From contig NZ_JAUFPS010000095.1 of NCBI RefSeq assembly GCF_030409315.1, positions 1 through 64,000 on the forward strand: 64,000 nt of DNA. The letters run 5' to 3'. A program made the position numbers and the translations under genes. The stretch's first letter is position 1. Each line of letters starts with the position of its first letter. Below the pieces are notes generated by a model that worked only from the letters and a program-made list of their open reading frames with translations, ran no database searches and had not been told where the DNA came from. This DNA comes from Mucilaginibacter flavus. GTDB taxonomy: Bacteria; Bacteroidota; Bacteroidia; Sphingobacteriales; Sphingobacteriaceae. This document shows, piece after piece, positions 51,917 to 61,604 of this stretch.

Positions 51917-52921
51917 ATGAAAAACTCGATGAAAGCCATATGCTCTACACCGGGCGGTGTGGAATTACAAAACGTTCCCATGCCTGTTAAAGCAGAACCC
52001 AAGCACCTGCTGATCAAAATGGGAGCTTGTGGTATCAACCCAGGCGATAAGTCATTTATCGGTCGCACCTTTCCGATCGGCCTGGTATTAAGTAAATATG
52101 AGATATATGGCGTGTCAGGGGTTGGTAACGTTGTGGAAGCTGGCGACAATGTACCGGAGGAATACATAGGAAAACACGTAGCCATTTATCGCTCACTAGT
52201 CCCAAGCAATCATATCGTGGGTACCTGGTCGCAATATGCACATGTGCATTACCTGGATTGTGTAATCCTTCCGGATTCAGTCGACATGCTTGACTATTCC
52301 GGTTCACTGGTGAATATCATTACGCCTTATGCATTTTTAAAACAAATACAGTTGGAAGGCCATAAAGCTATTATTACTACAGCAGGCACATCGGCTACAG
52401 GAATTGCTATGGCCGGCATCTGTTTGGCCTATAATATTCCACACATCGCTATAGTCCGGACAGCGGAAGCAAAAGAGGAATTATTAGACCTGGGCGCGCG
52501 GCATGTTCTGGTTCAGGGGGACGCAGATTTTAAAAACCAGCTGAAAGATCTTGCACAAGCCTTATCTGCAACGGCAGTTTTTGACGGTGTAGGCGGCACC
52601 ATATTAAATGACATCATTGACGTGTTACCCAACAATACGACGATCTATGCCTATGGATTTCTTGGAGGATCAACCCCGTTAACGGTACACACCAGCGCAT
52701 TGATTCGCGGGATCACCATTAAAGGATTCAGCAATTTCAGGTCGGCGACCGTGCTTGATTTGCCGGAACTAGAAAGAGCAATGCAAGCAATAAGCGAAAT
52801 TATCCACATGCCCCATTTTAAGACTAAGCGAGGGCCTTCGTTTAAACTGGAGGATATTGCAGATGCACTCGCTTTTTCCACTGAAGATGGCGCAAAAGCA
52901 ATTCTCCACCCATTTAAATAA
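51917..52921 (+). CDS. zinc-type/quinone oxidoreductase-like dehydrogenase
   Basis: A 334-residue MDR-superfamily protein. 'GACGINPGDKSFIG' (about 34-47) is the N-terminal catalytic-domain loop; the cofactor domain follows with 'AIITTAGTSATGIAMAGICLAY' and 'FDGVGGTILNDI'. Cys/His zinc ligands of classic alcohol dehydrogenases are not obvious, so the quinone-oxidoreductase branch is likelier. It is divergent from the HxlR gene and probably controlled by it; HxlR/oxidoreductase pairs often answer reactive aldehydes or quinones. Confidence 0.9.
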   Translation: MKNSMKAICSTPGGVELQNVPMPVKAEPKHLLIKMGACGINPGDKSFIGRTFPIGLVLSKYEIYGVSGVGNVVEAGDNVPEEYIGKHVAIYRSLVPSNHIVGTWSQYAHVHYLDCVILPDSVDMLDYSGSLVNIITPYAFLKQIQLEGHKAIITTAGTSATGIAMAGICLAYNIPHIAIVRTAEAKEELLDLGARHVLVQGDADFKNQLKDLAQALSATAVFDGVGGTILNDIIDVLPNNTTIYAYGFLGGSTPLTVHTSALIRGITIKGFSNFRSATVLDLPELERAMQAISEIIHMPHFKTKRGPSFKLEDIADALAFSTEDGAKAILHPFK

Positions 52922-52994
52922 ATCCGGTATTAGATTATTCAAAATAACGGATGTAAAATCACAGAATTATATGATTGATTTTTAGGGAGGTAAA

Positions 52995-53030
52995 AGTTTT
53001 AACGGTCACCATATGGTAACTGTTAAAACT
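52995..53030. repeat. 36-bp near-perfect palindrome
   Basis: The two 18-base halves (AGTTTTAACGGTCACCAT and ATGGTAACTGTTAAAACT) are inverted copies with two mismatches. It lies between the dehydrogenase and the second M61 gene. It has no T run, so it is not a classic terminator. It shares the central ACCATATGGT with the palindrome at 42985. Confidence 0.75.
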
Positions 53031-53166
53031 TAAATGCTCACCATAATAATGACAGCCGACTCGGGAAATTTGCGCGGAGGCTAAGACGTTCTAATAACGG
53101 TGTCTTAAAGGTTCATTTAGAATATAGTTGTGAGGAAATGGAAATAAGCTATTCACCATTGTTTTC

Positions 53167-54909
53167 ATGTTAAATAAATTTAAATTCTTTCTTTTTTTTT
53201 ATCTATTGGTCACGGCGTTTCCGTGTAAGATCTTAGCCACGCCCAGAATGTCCATCGTTTACACAGTTTCTTTCCCTTCACCGGAAACACATGAAATCCA
53301 GGTAAAAATGGCCGTAACCGGAATTCATCAATCTCATCTGTTATTAAAAATGCCGGTCTGGATCCCGGGATCTTACCTGATCAGAGAGTTCTCGAAAAGT
53401 GTTGAAATGCTCACCGCGGAGCATGAAGACCAAAATCTACAGGTGCATAAGGTTGCGAAGAATGAATGGGCAGTTTACACCCCCCACATTCATACCGTTA
53501 TTATAAAATATACGGTCTATGCTTTTGAACGTTCGGTCCAGAATAGTTTTGCAGACATTTCACATGCTTTTTTGTCAAATCCCGGAATTTTTATTTATCC
53601 ATCAGGAATGTTAACCACGGCTTCGATAGTTCATGTCCTGCCTTACAAGAATTGGACAACCGTTTCTACGAGTCTCGCCCCAATTAAAGGTGATTCAAAT
53701 ACTTTTTTCGCGCCTAATTATAACGTTTTGTTTGATTCTCCATTTGAAATTGGCAACCAGGATCTAATTAATTTTAAAGTCAAAAATACCAATTATCAAA
53801 TGGTCATATACGGGTCAGGAAATTATAATAAGCAGCGGATGGTGAAGGATCTAACCAGGGTCATCGAAAAGCAGACTGAAATTTTTGGAGAGAACCCCAA
53901 TCGGAATTACCTTTTTATTCTTCACAATTACCAGCAATTAACCGGCGACGGTCTGGAACATTTAAATTCTTCAGTTGTGGAACTCTCCAGAGATATGTTT
54001 ACCGACAGTACGCTTTATCATATCTTTTTGAATGTGATGGCGCACGAGCATTTCCACTTGTGGAACGGTAAAAGACTGCGGCCAATTGCGTTAGGCCCGT
54101 TTAATTATGATCGTGAAAACTACACGAGCGAGCTTTGGATTGTAGAAGGGTTTACGCGTTATTACGAAAATACTACGGTTAATCGCACGAAACTATTCTC
54201 CGTCAATTACTATCTACATGAACTTTCTCAGAATATCAGTTTTGTAGTTAATCAATCAGGCCGACCATATGAGTCGCTTGCTGAAGCTAGTTTTGATGCC
54301 TGGATCAAGCTTTACCGGCACAATGAAAACTCAGCGAATAGTACGATTAACTACTATAACCAGGGGGCGCTTATAGCGATGTTGCTGGATCTGGAGATCA
54401 TTCATGACTCACATGGTGCATACCGGCTGGACGACGCCATGCGCTATATGTATGATCTTTATGAGAAAAAACGGCACCGGGGCTATACCGATTTAGAGTT
54501 CCGGACCGGAACGGAAAAGTTTACAAACAGGAATCTTTCTAAATTTTATAAAAATTATATTAACGGGACCTTACCAATTGACATCGACCATTATTTGAAT
54601 TTCGCCGGGTATAAACTTGTTGATGAGAATGCCGGCACCAACAATCCCTGGGTCGGAACTTATACCGAACCCATAAACGGCAACCTCAAAATTACTGAAA
54701 TGGTGCGGAACAGCAGTTTTTACCAGGCCGGGCTGAATGTGAATGACATCATTACAGGTATTGATAACTCACCTGTTATTGATCTTTCAGCAGCTGTAAA
54801 AAACAAAAAGCCAGGCGATGTAATCGGAGTATCCGCATTACGTGATGGGTTACCGATGACGTTTAAAGTAAAACTGCTGCGGAGACCTTACGTCCAATAC
54901 CATATCTAA
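53167..54909 (+). CDS. M61-family metallopeptidase with PDZ-like end (copy 2)
   Basis: A 580-residue exported protein with signal peptide (ends CKILATPR). Zinc motif HEHFH (residues 293-297) in 'MAHEHFHLWNGKRLRPIALGPF', third ligand in 'LWIVEGFTRYYENTTV'. PDZ-like end 'FYQAGLNVNDIITGIDNSPVIDLS'. It diverges from copies 1 and 3 (e.g. HLWN for HLYN and a different N-terminal domain), so it is an older paralogue or separate subfamily. It leads a same-strand run with the LamG-like, epoxide-hydrolase-like and third M61 genes. Confidence 0.93.
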   Translation: MLNKFKFFLFFYLLVTAFPCKILATPRMSIVYTVSFPSPETHEIQVKMAVTGIHQSHLLLKMPVWIPGSYLIREFSKSVEMLTAEHEDQNLQVHKVAKNEWAVYTPHIHTVIIKYTVYAFERSVQNSFADISHAFLSNPGIFIYPSGMLTTASIVHVLPYKNWTTVSTSLAPIKGDSNTFFAPNYNVLFDSPFEIGNQDLINFKVKNTNYQMVIYGSGNYNKQRMVKDLTRVIEKQTEIFGENPNRNYLFILHNYQQLTGDGLEHLNSSVVELSRDMFTDSTLYHIFLNVMAHEHFHLWNGKRLRPIALGPFNYDRENYTSELWIVEGFTRYYENTTVNRTKLFSVNYYLHELSQNISFVVNQSGRPYESLAEASFDAWIKLYRHNENSANSTINYYNQGALIAMLLDLEIIHDSHGAYRLDDAMRYMYDLYEKKRHRGYTDLEFRTGTEKFTNRNLSKFYKNYINGTLPIDIDHYLNFAGYKLVDENAGTNNPWVGTYTEPINGNLKITEMVRNSSFYQAGLNVNDIITGIDNSPVIDLSAAVKNKKPGDVIGVSALRDGLPMTFKVKLLRRPYVQYHI

Positions 54910-54998
54910 AGCGAAGCGGATTTAACAGCTGAACAAACGACTACCCGAAAAAAATGGCTGGAATAGCTCTGGAAATAAAATAATCTTATTAATCATTC

Positions 54999-56216
54999 AT
55001 GAAAGATCAACTAATCAATATTCTTAACAAATTGCCCTTAACAAGGGTAAAAAATGGCGATTTTAATTCGTTCACCTGTATATGGATAGCTATCCTGATT
55101 ACCTTATGCTTTCAGATGCCGGGAAGTGCTGATGCTCAACAAAAAAATGCGTCTCGTAAATCAATCAACTTTCCCTTTGAAGCGGCCTATTGGGATACCG
55201 CATCAACGAAATCAGCATTCGTGAATTTTAAAGGCATGAAAGTTCTAAAAATGAAACCTAATACCAATCCGGTCGTCCTTAAGAATTATAAATTGTCTAA
55301 CGGCACAATCGAATTCGATACGCAGCCGGTTGATGTAAAAGGATTCAGCCCGATTGGTGTTTACTTCAGAAGAAGTGGTGAGAAGGAATCGGAGTACATC
55401 TATTTCCGAACAAAAGTAGACGACCGCAAACGGGACGATGATGATATTCAGTATGTGCCAATCATCAAAGGGTCATTGCCATTTAATATGTACAGCCATT
55501 TCGACGGACCTGCCGATTTTCATGATGATCAATGGAATCATGTAAAAATTGTTCTTTCCGGCGTGCAAATGAAAGTCTACGTTAATAATATGACTGAAAC
55601 CGTACTAGATGTCCCGAGGCTTGAAAGTAACAGCAGCAGTGGAACCATCGGATTTGACGGGCAGGCCTATTTCGCGAATGTGGTGATTAGCCTTGGAGAT
55701 ACCGACGGACTTTCACCGCTGGAAGGAATCGATCCTACCCGTCATGATGTTAACTATATCAGGAGGTGGGAAAGAAATACAGCCAGGATACTTCCCCAGG
55801 GCAAAGAACTAACTGTACAGGATTTACCGGGCGACACGGCAAAATGGGTTCCCATCCTGGCTGAGCGGCGCGGGATGGTCAACCTGACACGGACATACGG
55901 CGGCTGTGATACGAACAGGTACGTCTGGCTCAAAACCAACATCGTATCTTCTAAAGATCAGCTCATGCAATGCCAGCTGGGCTTTTGCGACGAAGTATAT
56001 GTCTTTGTTAATAGAAAATTAATTGCTGCCGATAAAAATCAATTCGGACAGCCTATGAGCAAATTTCCGAACGGGTGTCTGAATATCGATAATTCTGTGA
56101 TTACCCTTCCGTTAAAAAAAGGTGACAATGAACTGCTGATCGGCCTGGTCAATAATTTTTATGGCTGGGGAATCATGGCAAGGCTCAGAAGCCTTGCGGG
56201 CATAACTATTTTGTAG
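54999..56216 (+). CDS. exported protein with concanavalin-like (DUF1080-type) domain
   Basis: A 405-residue protein with an internal hydrophobic signal-like stretch (about 28-44, 'IWIAILITLCFQMPGSADAQ'). The first domain (about 55-230) matches the LamG/3-keto-disaccharide-hydrolase-like pattern: 'NGTIEFDTQPVDVKGFSPIGVYFRRSG', then 'HDDQWNHVKIVLSGVQMKVYVNNM'. The second half ('WVPILAERRGMVNLTRTYGG', 'QLGFCDEVYVFVNRKLIA') is beta-rich and resembles a galactose-binding-like domain. The catalytic status is unclear. Encoded 21 bases before the epoxide hydrolase-like gene. Confidence 0.78.
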   Translation: MKDQLINILNKLPLTRVKNGDFNSFTCIWIAILITLCFQMPGSADAQQKNASRKSINFPFEAAYWDTASTKSAFVNFKGMKVLKMKPNTNPVVLKNYKLSNGTIEFDTQPVDVKGFSPIGVYFRRSGEKESEYIYFRTKVDDRKRDDDDIQYVPIIKGSLPFNMYSHFDGPADFHDDQWNHVKIVLSGVQMKVYVNNMTETVLDVPRLESNSSSGTIGFDGQAYFANVVISLGDTDGLSPLEGIDPTRHDVNYIRRWERNTARILPQGKELTVQDLPGDTAKWVPILAERRGMVNLTRTYGGCDTNRYVWLKTNIVSSKDQLMQCQLGFCDEVYVFVNRKLIAADKNQFGQPMSKFPNGCLNIDNSVITLPLKKGDNELLIGLVNNFYGWGIMARLRSLAGITIL

Positions 56217-56237
56217 CGCATACAACAAACTTTTAAC

Positions 56238-57512
56238 ATGCTGAAAGAAAATCCTATGTATTCATTAACGAGAAGGGAATTGATTAAAAAAAGTGGAATT
56301 GCATTTGCGGCGCTTTCCTTACCTTTCCCTTTGAAATTATTGGCGGCCGATAAAGGAGAGCGATTCAAAATGATACCAAAAATTGACTTACAGCCATTTA
56401 CCGTGCATATTTCAGAACAAGTGCTGGACGATCTGCGATCCAGGTTACGAAATACCAGGTGGCCGGATCAAATCGCCGGATCTGGCTGGAGTTACGGTAC
56501 GGACCTGGCTTATCTGAAAACTTTAGCTGACTACTGGCAGCGCGATTTCAACTGGCGGAAGGTTGAAAAGGAAATCAACGCTTACCCTAACTTTTTAGCT
56601 ACGGTTAATGGGCACCAGATCCATTTTATACACATCAAAGGAAAAGGAAAACGCAGTATTCCTTTGCTGATTACGCACGGATGGCCCGGATCTTTTCTCG
56701 AAATGATGAAACTGATCCCATTATTGACCGAAAGTCCTGACTTATCTTTTGATCTGGTGGTTCCGTCCATCCCCGGATTCGGATTTTCCGCCAAAGTAAC
56801 GGAGCCAGGGTGCAACAGTTCCTATGTTGCAGATCTCTGGCACGGGCTGATGATTGGGCTAGGGTACGACCGATACGGCGCGCAGGGCGGAGACATCGGG
56901 TCGGGAATCAGCACCTGGTTATCGCTCAAATATCCTGAAAATATTATCGGGTTACATCTTAATTATATTTCCGGTTCCTATAAGCCGTATATGCAGGAAG
57001 GCGAGCAGCTTTCCGATGAAGTATTGGCGTTCCAGAAAAAGGGTGCTGAATGGTCGGCAATGGAAGGCGCATATGCTTATATGCATGCCACCAAGCCGCT
57101 GACCGCTGCTTACGGGCTCAATGATTCGCCGGTAGGTTTATGCGCCTGGATCATTGAAAAGTTCCATGGGTGGAGTGATAACAAGGGAAATATTGAATAT
57201 GCTTTTACTAAAGATGAACTACTGGCCAATGTGACGCTTTATTGGGTAACGGGAACCATTCATTCGTCCATGCGGATATACAATGAAAACAGTAAACGAC
57301 CATTAGTCTTTGGGAAAGATGATTTTGTCAGGGTTCCGGTTGGATTCGCAAGTTTTCCAAAGGAGCTGCCTACTCCGCCGCGCTCTTACATTGAGAAAGG
57401 TTTTAATATCCGGCATTGGACAGCTATGCCTTCAGGTGGACACTTTGCCGCGGTTGAACAGCCTCTTTTGCTGGCTAAGGATATTGTTGATTTTTTCAGC
57501 GGGTTGGTTTAA
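56238..57512 (+). CDS. exported epoxide hydrolase with EHN N-terminal domain
   Basis: A 424-residue alpha/beta hydrolase. A Tat-like leader (LTRRELIKKSGIAFAALSLP) is followed by the epoxide hydrolase N-terminal domain ('VLDDLRSRLRNTRWPDQIAGSGWSYGTDLAYLKTLADYWQRDFNWRKVEKEINAYPNF') and the catalytic core with 'LLITHGWPGSFLEMMKLIPLL' (HGxP) and the elbow GGDIGS with Asp nucleophile. A late His is in 'MPSGGHFAAVEQP'. Most EHN proteins act on epoxides or related compounds; the leader suggests folded export. Confidence 0.9.
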   Translation: MLKENPMYSLTRRELIKKSGIAFAALSLPFPLKLLAADKGERFKMIPKIDLQPFTVHISEQVLDDLRSRLRNTRWPDQIAGSGWSYGTDLAYLKTLADYWQRDFNWRKVEKEINAYPNFLATVNGHQIHFIHIKGKGKRSIPLLITHGWPGSFLEMMKLIPLLTESPDLSFDLVVPSIPGFGFSAKVTEPGCNSSYVADLWHGLMIGLGYDRYGAQGGDIGSGISTWLSLKYPENIIGLHLNYISGSYKPYMQEGEQLSDEVLAFQKKGAEWSAMEGAYAYMHATKPLTAAYGLNDSPVGLCAWIIEKFHGWSDNKGNIEYAFTKDELLANVTLYWVTGTIHSSMRIYNENSKRPLVFGKDDFVRVPVGFASFPKELPTPPRSYIEKGFNIRHWTAMPSGGHFAAVEQPLLLAKDIVDFFSGLV

Positions 57513-57600
57513 GATAAGGTCATTGCACTACTGTGAAGCTGTTGTTACTTAAAGAAATAATCGGTTGATAAAAGAAAGTCATCTGATTTATGCAAAGTAT

Positions 57601-59478
57601 ATGAAATTTAACGTCAGGCCCTCGAAATGTATCATCTTCAGTTTAGTTGCGATTGTTTTAAACTGTTTTTTATGGCCCGGTATAACAGACGCGCAAATCC
57701 GGCAGCCGAAGACATCTTTTACTGTATCTATGCCTGACCCCGGCAGCCAGCAGTATCACGTGCATCTTATTTACAGCCAGGGACAAAAGGCTCTAAATGA
57801 CTTCCATATGTGCGCTTGGACCCCCGGCTTTTATGAATTGATTGATTTCTCGTCCGCGGTTACCGGCTTTAATGCAAAAGATGAGAAGGGCAATAATTTA
57901 CCCTGGAAAAAAACCGATTCCAATACCTGGCAAGTCGCCAACCCTAAAAGGCGGCCGTTGATAATTGATTATGATGTAAAAGCTATTGTTCCTTTTGTCG
58001 GAAATATATACCTGGATGAGCATTACGGTTATATCATTCCCGGAGGATTGCTGATGTACGTGAAGGATGCGTTAAGGCACCCTGTGACGCTGGAAATCAA
58101 GCCATATGCGAAATGGCCGAAGTATGTCGCTACGGGTTTAAAAAAAGTGCCCAAGAAAAAGAACATTTTTTACGCGGCAGATTTTGATGAGCTTTATGAC
58201 AGCCCTTTATTGATGGGTAACCTGGAGGCGCTTCCATCATTTACTGTCAACGGGATTCCGCATCAGTTTGCCGGCTACAACCTTGGTGATTTTGACCGTC
58301 GGCAGTTTATTGCAGACCTCCAGAAAATTACAAAAAGTGCGGTGGCATTTTTTGGAAATATCCCGTTCAGACATTATACTTTTTTAGCGACGGGTATGTC
58401 ACACGGTGGATTTGGCGGTGTTGAACACCTGAACTCCACGTCGTTGATGCTGGGTAACAAAGGCTTAATGGCGCCTGATAGAAAAGCAACATTTTATGAA
58501 TTTCTTGCGCACGAATATTTTCATTTGTATAATGCCAAACGTATCAGGCCTGTGGAGTTGGGGCCCTTCGATTATAGTAAAGAAAACAAAACAGACCTGC
58601 TTTGGATCTCCGAAGGTTTTACCGACTATTACGAATACCTGATCGTTCGTGGTGCAGGACTGATCGATGATCAGCAAGTTTTAGCGGGCTATCAGGAACA
58701 CATCGGCAATTATGAAAATACGCCGGGCCACCTCTACCAGACGTTGTCGGAATCGAGCCGGAGTATCTGGTCGGTCAGGGGCGCACCAACTACGCGGGAT
58801 AAGGAAGAACTTAGCAAAACGATTTCAGTATATGATAAAGGCTGTGCACTGGCTATGCTGCTTGATCTGAAAATAAGGCATGAAACCCAAAACCTCCGTT
58901 CACTGGATGATGTGATGCGGTTATTATATCATGATTACTATCAGGTCAAAAAAAGAGGATTTACCGGACCGGAATTCTGGATTACCTGTAAACATCTGGC
59001 CGGCGTACCGCTGGATGAACTCATTTCCTATTCCACTACGTTAAAACCCGTGGATTACCCTAAGTATTTCGCTTATGCAGGATTAGCGATTGATACAAAT
59101 ACCCATCATTTAGATGGCAATAACCTCGGTATAACGGCGGCTGTCAAAGACAGCAGTCTGTTGATTAAAGCGATCGCCTGGAATTCTCCGGCTTTTAAAG
59201 CAGGTCTTCAGCAGAATGACCGGTTAATAAGCGTTGGGCATAAAAAAGCCGCGCTAGAATTGTTTGCATCGGCGTTGAAGGATTATAAAACAAATGACAC
59301 GCTCAGTATTACCGTGAGCAGGGCAAATAAAACGATTGAGTTAAAATTGAAATTAACGTCCTGGGACACCCGGTTTTTTACGATCAATCCGATGCCCCAT
59401 CCAGACCAACTGCAAATGCAGATTTACAATGGATGGCTTAGGCACTCAGAACACTTGCCAAAAAAGAAAAACCGATGA
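57601..59478 (+). CDS. M61-family metallopeptidase with PDZ-like end (copy 3)
   Basis: About 625 residues with a signal peptide (ends ITDAQ). Zinc motif HEYFH (residues 304-308), third ligand in 'LLWISEGFTDYYEYLIV', PDZ-like end 'SPAFKAGLQQNDRLISVG'. It matches copy 1 (39565) almost position for position around the active site, indicating gene duplication. ATG 57601 is preferred; the in-frame TTG at 57565 adds 12 residues before the signal peptide. It closes the same-strand run that starts with copy 2. Confidence 0.93.
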   Translation: MKFNVRPSKCIIFSLVAIVLNCFLWPGITDAQIRQPKTSFTVSMPDPGSQQYHVHLIYSQGQKALNDFHMCAWTPGFYELIDFSSAVTGFNAKDEKGNNLPWKKTDSNTWQVANPKRRPLIIDYDVKAIVPFVGNIYLDEHYGYIIPGGLLMYVKDALRHPVTLEIKPYAKWPKYVATGLKKVPKKKNIFYAADFDELYDSPLLMGNLEALPSFTVNGIPHQFAGYNLGDFDRRQFIADLQKITKSAVAFFGNIPFRHYTFLATGMSHGGFGGVEHLNSTSLMLGNKGLMAPDRKATFYEFLAHEYFHLYNAKRIRPVELGPFDYSKENKTDLLWISEGFTDYYEYLIVRGAGLIDDQQVLAGYQEHIGNYENTPGHLYQTLSESSRSIWSVRGAPTTRDKEELSKTISVYDKGCALAMLLDLKIRHETQNLRSLDDVMRLLYHDYYQVKKRGFTGPEFWITCKHLAGVPLDELISYSTTLKPVDYPKYFAYAGLAIDTNTHHLDGNNLGITAAVKDSSLLIKAIAWNSPAFKAGLQQNDRLISVGHKKAALELFASALKDYKTNDTLSITVSRANKTIELKLKLTSWDTRFFTINPMPHPDQLQMQIYNGWLRHSEHLPKKKNR

Positions 59479-59609
59479 TGATTTTTAACGCACAAGCTGT
59501 AAGGCAACGTTTTTTGCAAACCGGTGTTCAAGCACTTATTACAAATACTTAAAAAATCACCAATTCATTTTAAAAAAATAGCGGACATTTGTTTTAATAA
59601 AATGGAATA

Positions 59610-60038
59610 ATGGCAGCTATCCCGGTAAAATATCTGAACAGACAGCAGGAAATCACTGACCATTTCCTTTATCAGATGAATAAGCATATGGATGAGTTCA
59701 TGGCGGGCTATGTGGAAGAAATGTTATCGCTGAAAGACATCGCTAGTATTATGTGCCTGCATCCTGTCCACATCAGCAATGTCATTAAGCTACATACCGG
59801 GTTCCACCCCTGCCATTTTTATGAACTGCGTATCCTGAACGAGGCAAAAAAACTACTTGCAGATTATTCCCTGACCATAACCGATGTGGCCAGGCGGTTA
59901 ACATACGATAATTCCAACTTTACCAAGTATTTTAAGGAGTATGCCGGGATGACACCTACAGCCTACCGTAAGATAGTCAGTGAACAAGCCCAAGCTGATC
60001 TACCTGCTCCCAACACAAAACTTTACCTGGTTGCCTGA
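59610..60038 (+). CDS. small AraC-type DNA-binding protein
   Basis: A 142-residue protein with only the AraC double helix-turn-helix ('LSLKDIASIMCLHPVHISNVIKLHTGFHPCHFYELRILNEAKKLL' and 'TITDVARRLTYDNSNFTKYFKEYAGMTPTAYRKI'). The usual sensor domain is missing; only ~35 residues precede the HTH part. It is either a genuine stand-alone DNA-binding protein or an N-terminally shortened regulator. No extra AraC sensor sequence is seen directly upstream. Confidence 0.85.
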   Translation: MAAIPVKYLNRQQEITDHFLYQMNKHMDEFMAGYVEEMLSLKDIASIMCLHPVHISNVIKLHTGFHPCHFYELRILNEAKKLLADYSLTITDVARRLTYDNSNFTKYFKEYAGMTPTAYRKIVSEQAQADLPAPNTKLYLVA

Positions 60039-60239
60039 CGAAAAATAGTGTTCCACCACTTGACGTTCTCTTTATTCCCTTTTTTTCCTGGTTTATACTT
60101 CCGTTACATACGATTCGCTACCTTATTTAGGGATATTTTCTATGCTCCAATTACTTTAATCTTCACCATTTATAGTTAAATCTTCACCAGCTGCAAGGCT
60201 ACCCGAAGGGCGACCTTTGTATAAACAAACAATCAATTG

Positions 60240-60707
60240 ATGACAACAAAGAAAGAACAACCGGAACTGGTTAAAGTATTAACGGCGACAGAACTTGAGG
60301 CGATAGAGATATTTTACAGCGCCTGGAAAAAGCATGAGCCGGAGCTGCTCGACACCGTCTGCACGGCAGACTGGAAAGATATACCCCTTGGGCCGGGTCA
60401 GGCGGATGGTCCAAAAGGGTTGAAAGACATTATCCGCGGGTTTACTGCAACCTTCCCGGACGTGGAAATTATCATTCACGAAATCTATGGCACTCATGAA
60501 CGTGCCGGTGTAAGGGCGGCATTTGCTTTTACGCATAATAAAGAGCTCATGGGCATCCCTGCCACAGGGCAATGGGTCGAGCTTGCCCTGCATGAATTTC
60601 ACCATCTCAAAGACGGAAAATTAACCCATACCTGGCACCTGGAAGATTGGTTTGGCCTGCTGCTGAAGACGCGAACGTGGGCGGGAGCCGGCTTAGGAGG
60701 TAATTAA
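60240..60707 (+). CDS. SnoaL-like ester-cyclase family protein
   Basis: About 155 residues with the SnoaL/NTF2-like fold: 'EIFYSAWKKHEPELLDTVCTADWKDIPLGPGQADGPKGLKDIIRGFTATFPDVEIIIHEIYG' and 'VELALHEFHHLKDGKLTHTWHLEDWFGLL'. Members act on polyketide-type or small organic substrates. Start at ATG 60240, directly after a TTG. The SDR gene follows 13 bases later, so they form an operon with the DUF3861 gene. Confidence 0.88.
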   Translation: MTTKKEQPELVKVLTATELEAIEIFYSAWKKHEPELLDTVCTADWKDIPLGPGQADGPKGLKDIIRGFTATFPDVEIIIHEIYGTHERAGVRAAFAFTHNKELMGIPATGQWVELALHEFHHLKDGKLTHTWHLEDWFGLLLKTRTWAGAGLGGN

Positions 60708-60720
60708 TTAAAACAGGAAA

Positions 60721-61395
60721 ATGAAGACAGAAAATAAAAACGCAATAATCACCGGTGCCAATAGCGGAATCGGACTGGCGCTTACCCATAAATTACTGGC
60801 AGAGGGTTATAACGTATTTGGTACGTCGAGATCCGGCCTGATAGCAGATTTAACACACGAGCACTTAAAAGTTTTCCGCGTGGATATTATGGACGGTGAA
60901 CTTATCAACGCCGCAGTTGTAGAAATTGATGCAGCTGGACTAAAAATTGATTTGCTGGTCAACAATGCAGGCGTTGCACCGGACGTATTTGACGAAGAAC
61001 CAGAAATTAGTGCACTAGATGAAACGTTTGCAACCAATGTAAAAGGCACTGTGTTCTTTACGGAAGCTATATTACCCTTGCTCAATCATGCTGCACAGGT
61101 ACTGTTCATTTCTTCGAACATGAGTTTGCCGAAGAATATAGCAGCTAACGGACCCGCTTACCGGATGTCAAAAGCTGCAGTTAATGTTTACGCTATGACG
61201 CTGGCCCAGCGCCTGGAAAGCCGGAACATCCGTGTAACACCGGTTCATCCGGGCTGGGTACAGACCCGTTTAGGAGGCGAGATGGCACCCTATACCACCG
61301 CACAATCCGCTGAGGGTATTTTTACAGCAATACAACAAAACACAGAAAATGGAAAGTTCTGGAATATAATGGCTGGCGGTATCGAGGAATATTAA
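60721..61395 (+). CDS. short-chain dehydrogenase/reductase
   Basis: A 224-residue SDR with cofactor motif 'IITGANSGIGLALT', 'VNNAGVAPDVFDEE' and the catalytic pair YRMSK (YxxxK). It is short but complete for a classical SDR. Encoded between the SnoaL-like and DUF3861 genes with gaps of 13 and 11 bases. Confidence 0.92.
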   Translation: MKTENKNAIITGANSGIGLALTHKLLAEGYNVFGTSRSGLIADLTHEHLKVFRVDIMDGELINAAVVEIDAAGLKIDLLVNNAGVAPDVFDEEPEISALDETFATNVKGTVFFTEAILPLLNHAAQVLFISSNMSLPKNIAANGPAYRMSKAAVNVYAMTLAQRLESRNIRVTPVHPGWVQTRLGGEMAPYTTAQSAEGIFTAIQQNTENGKFWNIMAGGIEEY

Positions 61396-61406
61396 TATTG
61401 GGAACT

Positions 61407-61604
61407 GTGGCAAAACGTACAAACCGTTACGAGCTGAAATTGAAACGAATCGGGGTGCCGGAAAACGAAGAGCATGTGTCTGGTCAAATCCACCTCGTGG
61501 TCGCAAACCATGACGACATTTTTGCAATCATTGAAAAATTGAAACAAAAAGATTTATTCATTAATCAGCAGCAATCCGCTGAATTTGCCGTAGGTCTTAA
61601 GTGA
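61407..61604 (+). CDS. DUF3861-family small protein
   Basis: About 65 residues, starting at GTG 61407 (VAKRTNRYELKLKRIGV); an in-frame TTG at 61398 is the alternative. The pattern 'RYELKLKRIG...ISGQIHLVVANHDDIFAIIEKLKQK' type, here 'HVSGQIHLVVANHDDIFAIIEKLKQ', is what I recognise as DUF3861. Function unknown. Last gene of the SnoaL/SDR operon, followed by a long inverted repeat. Confidence 0.78.
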   Translation: MAKRTNRYELKLKRIGVPENEEHVSGQIHLVVANHDDIFAIIEKLKQKDLFINQQQSAEFAVGLK

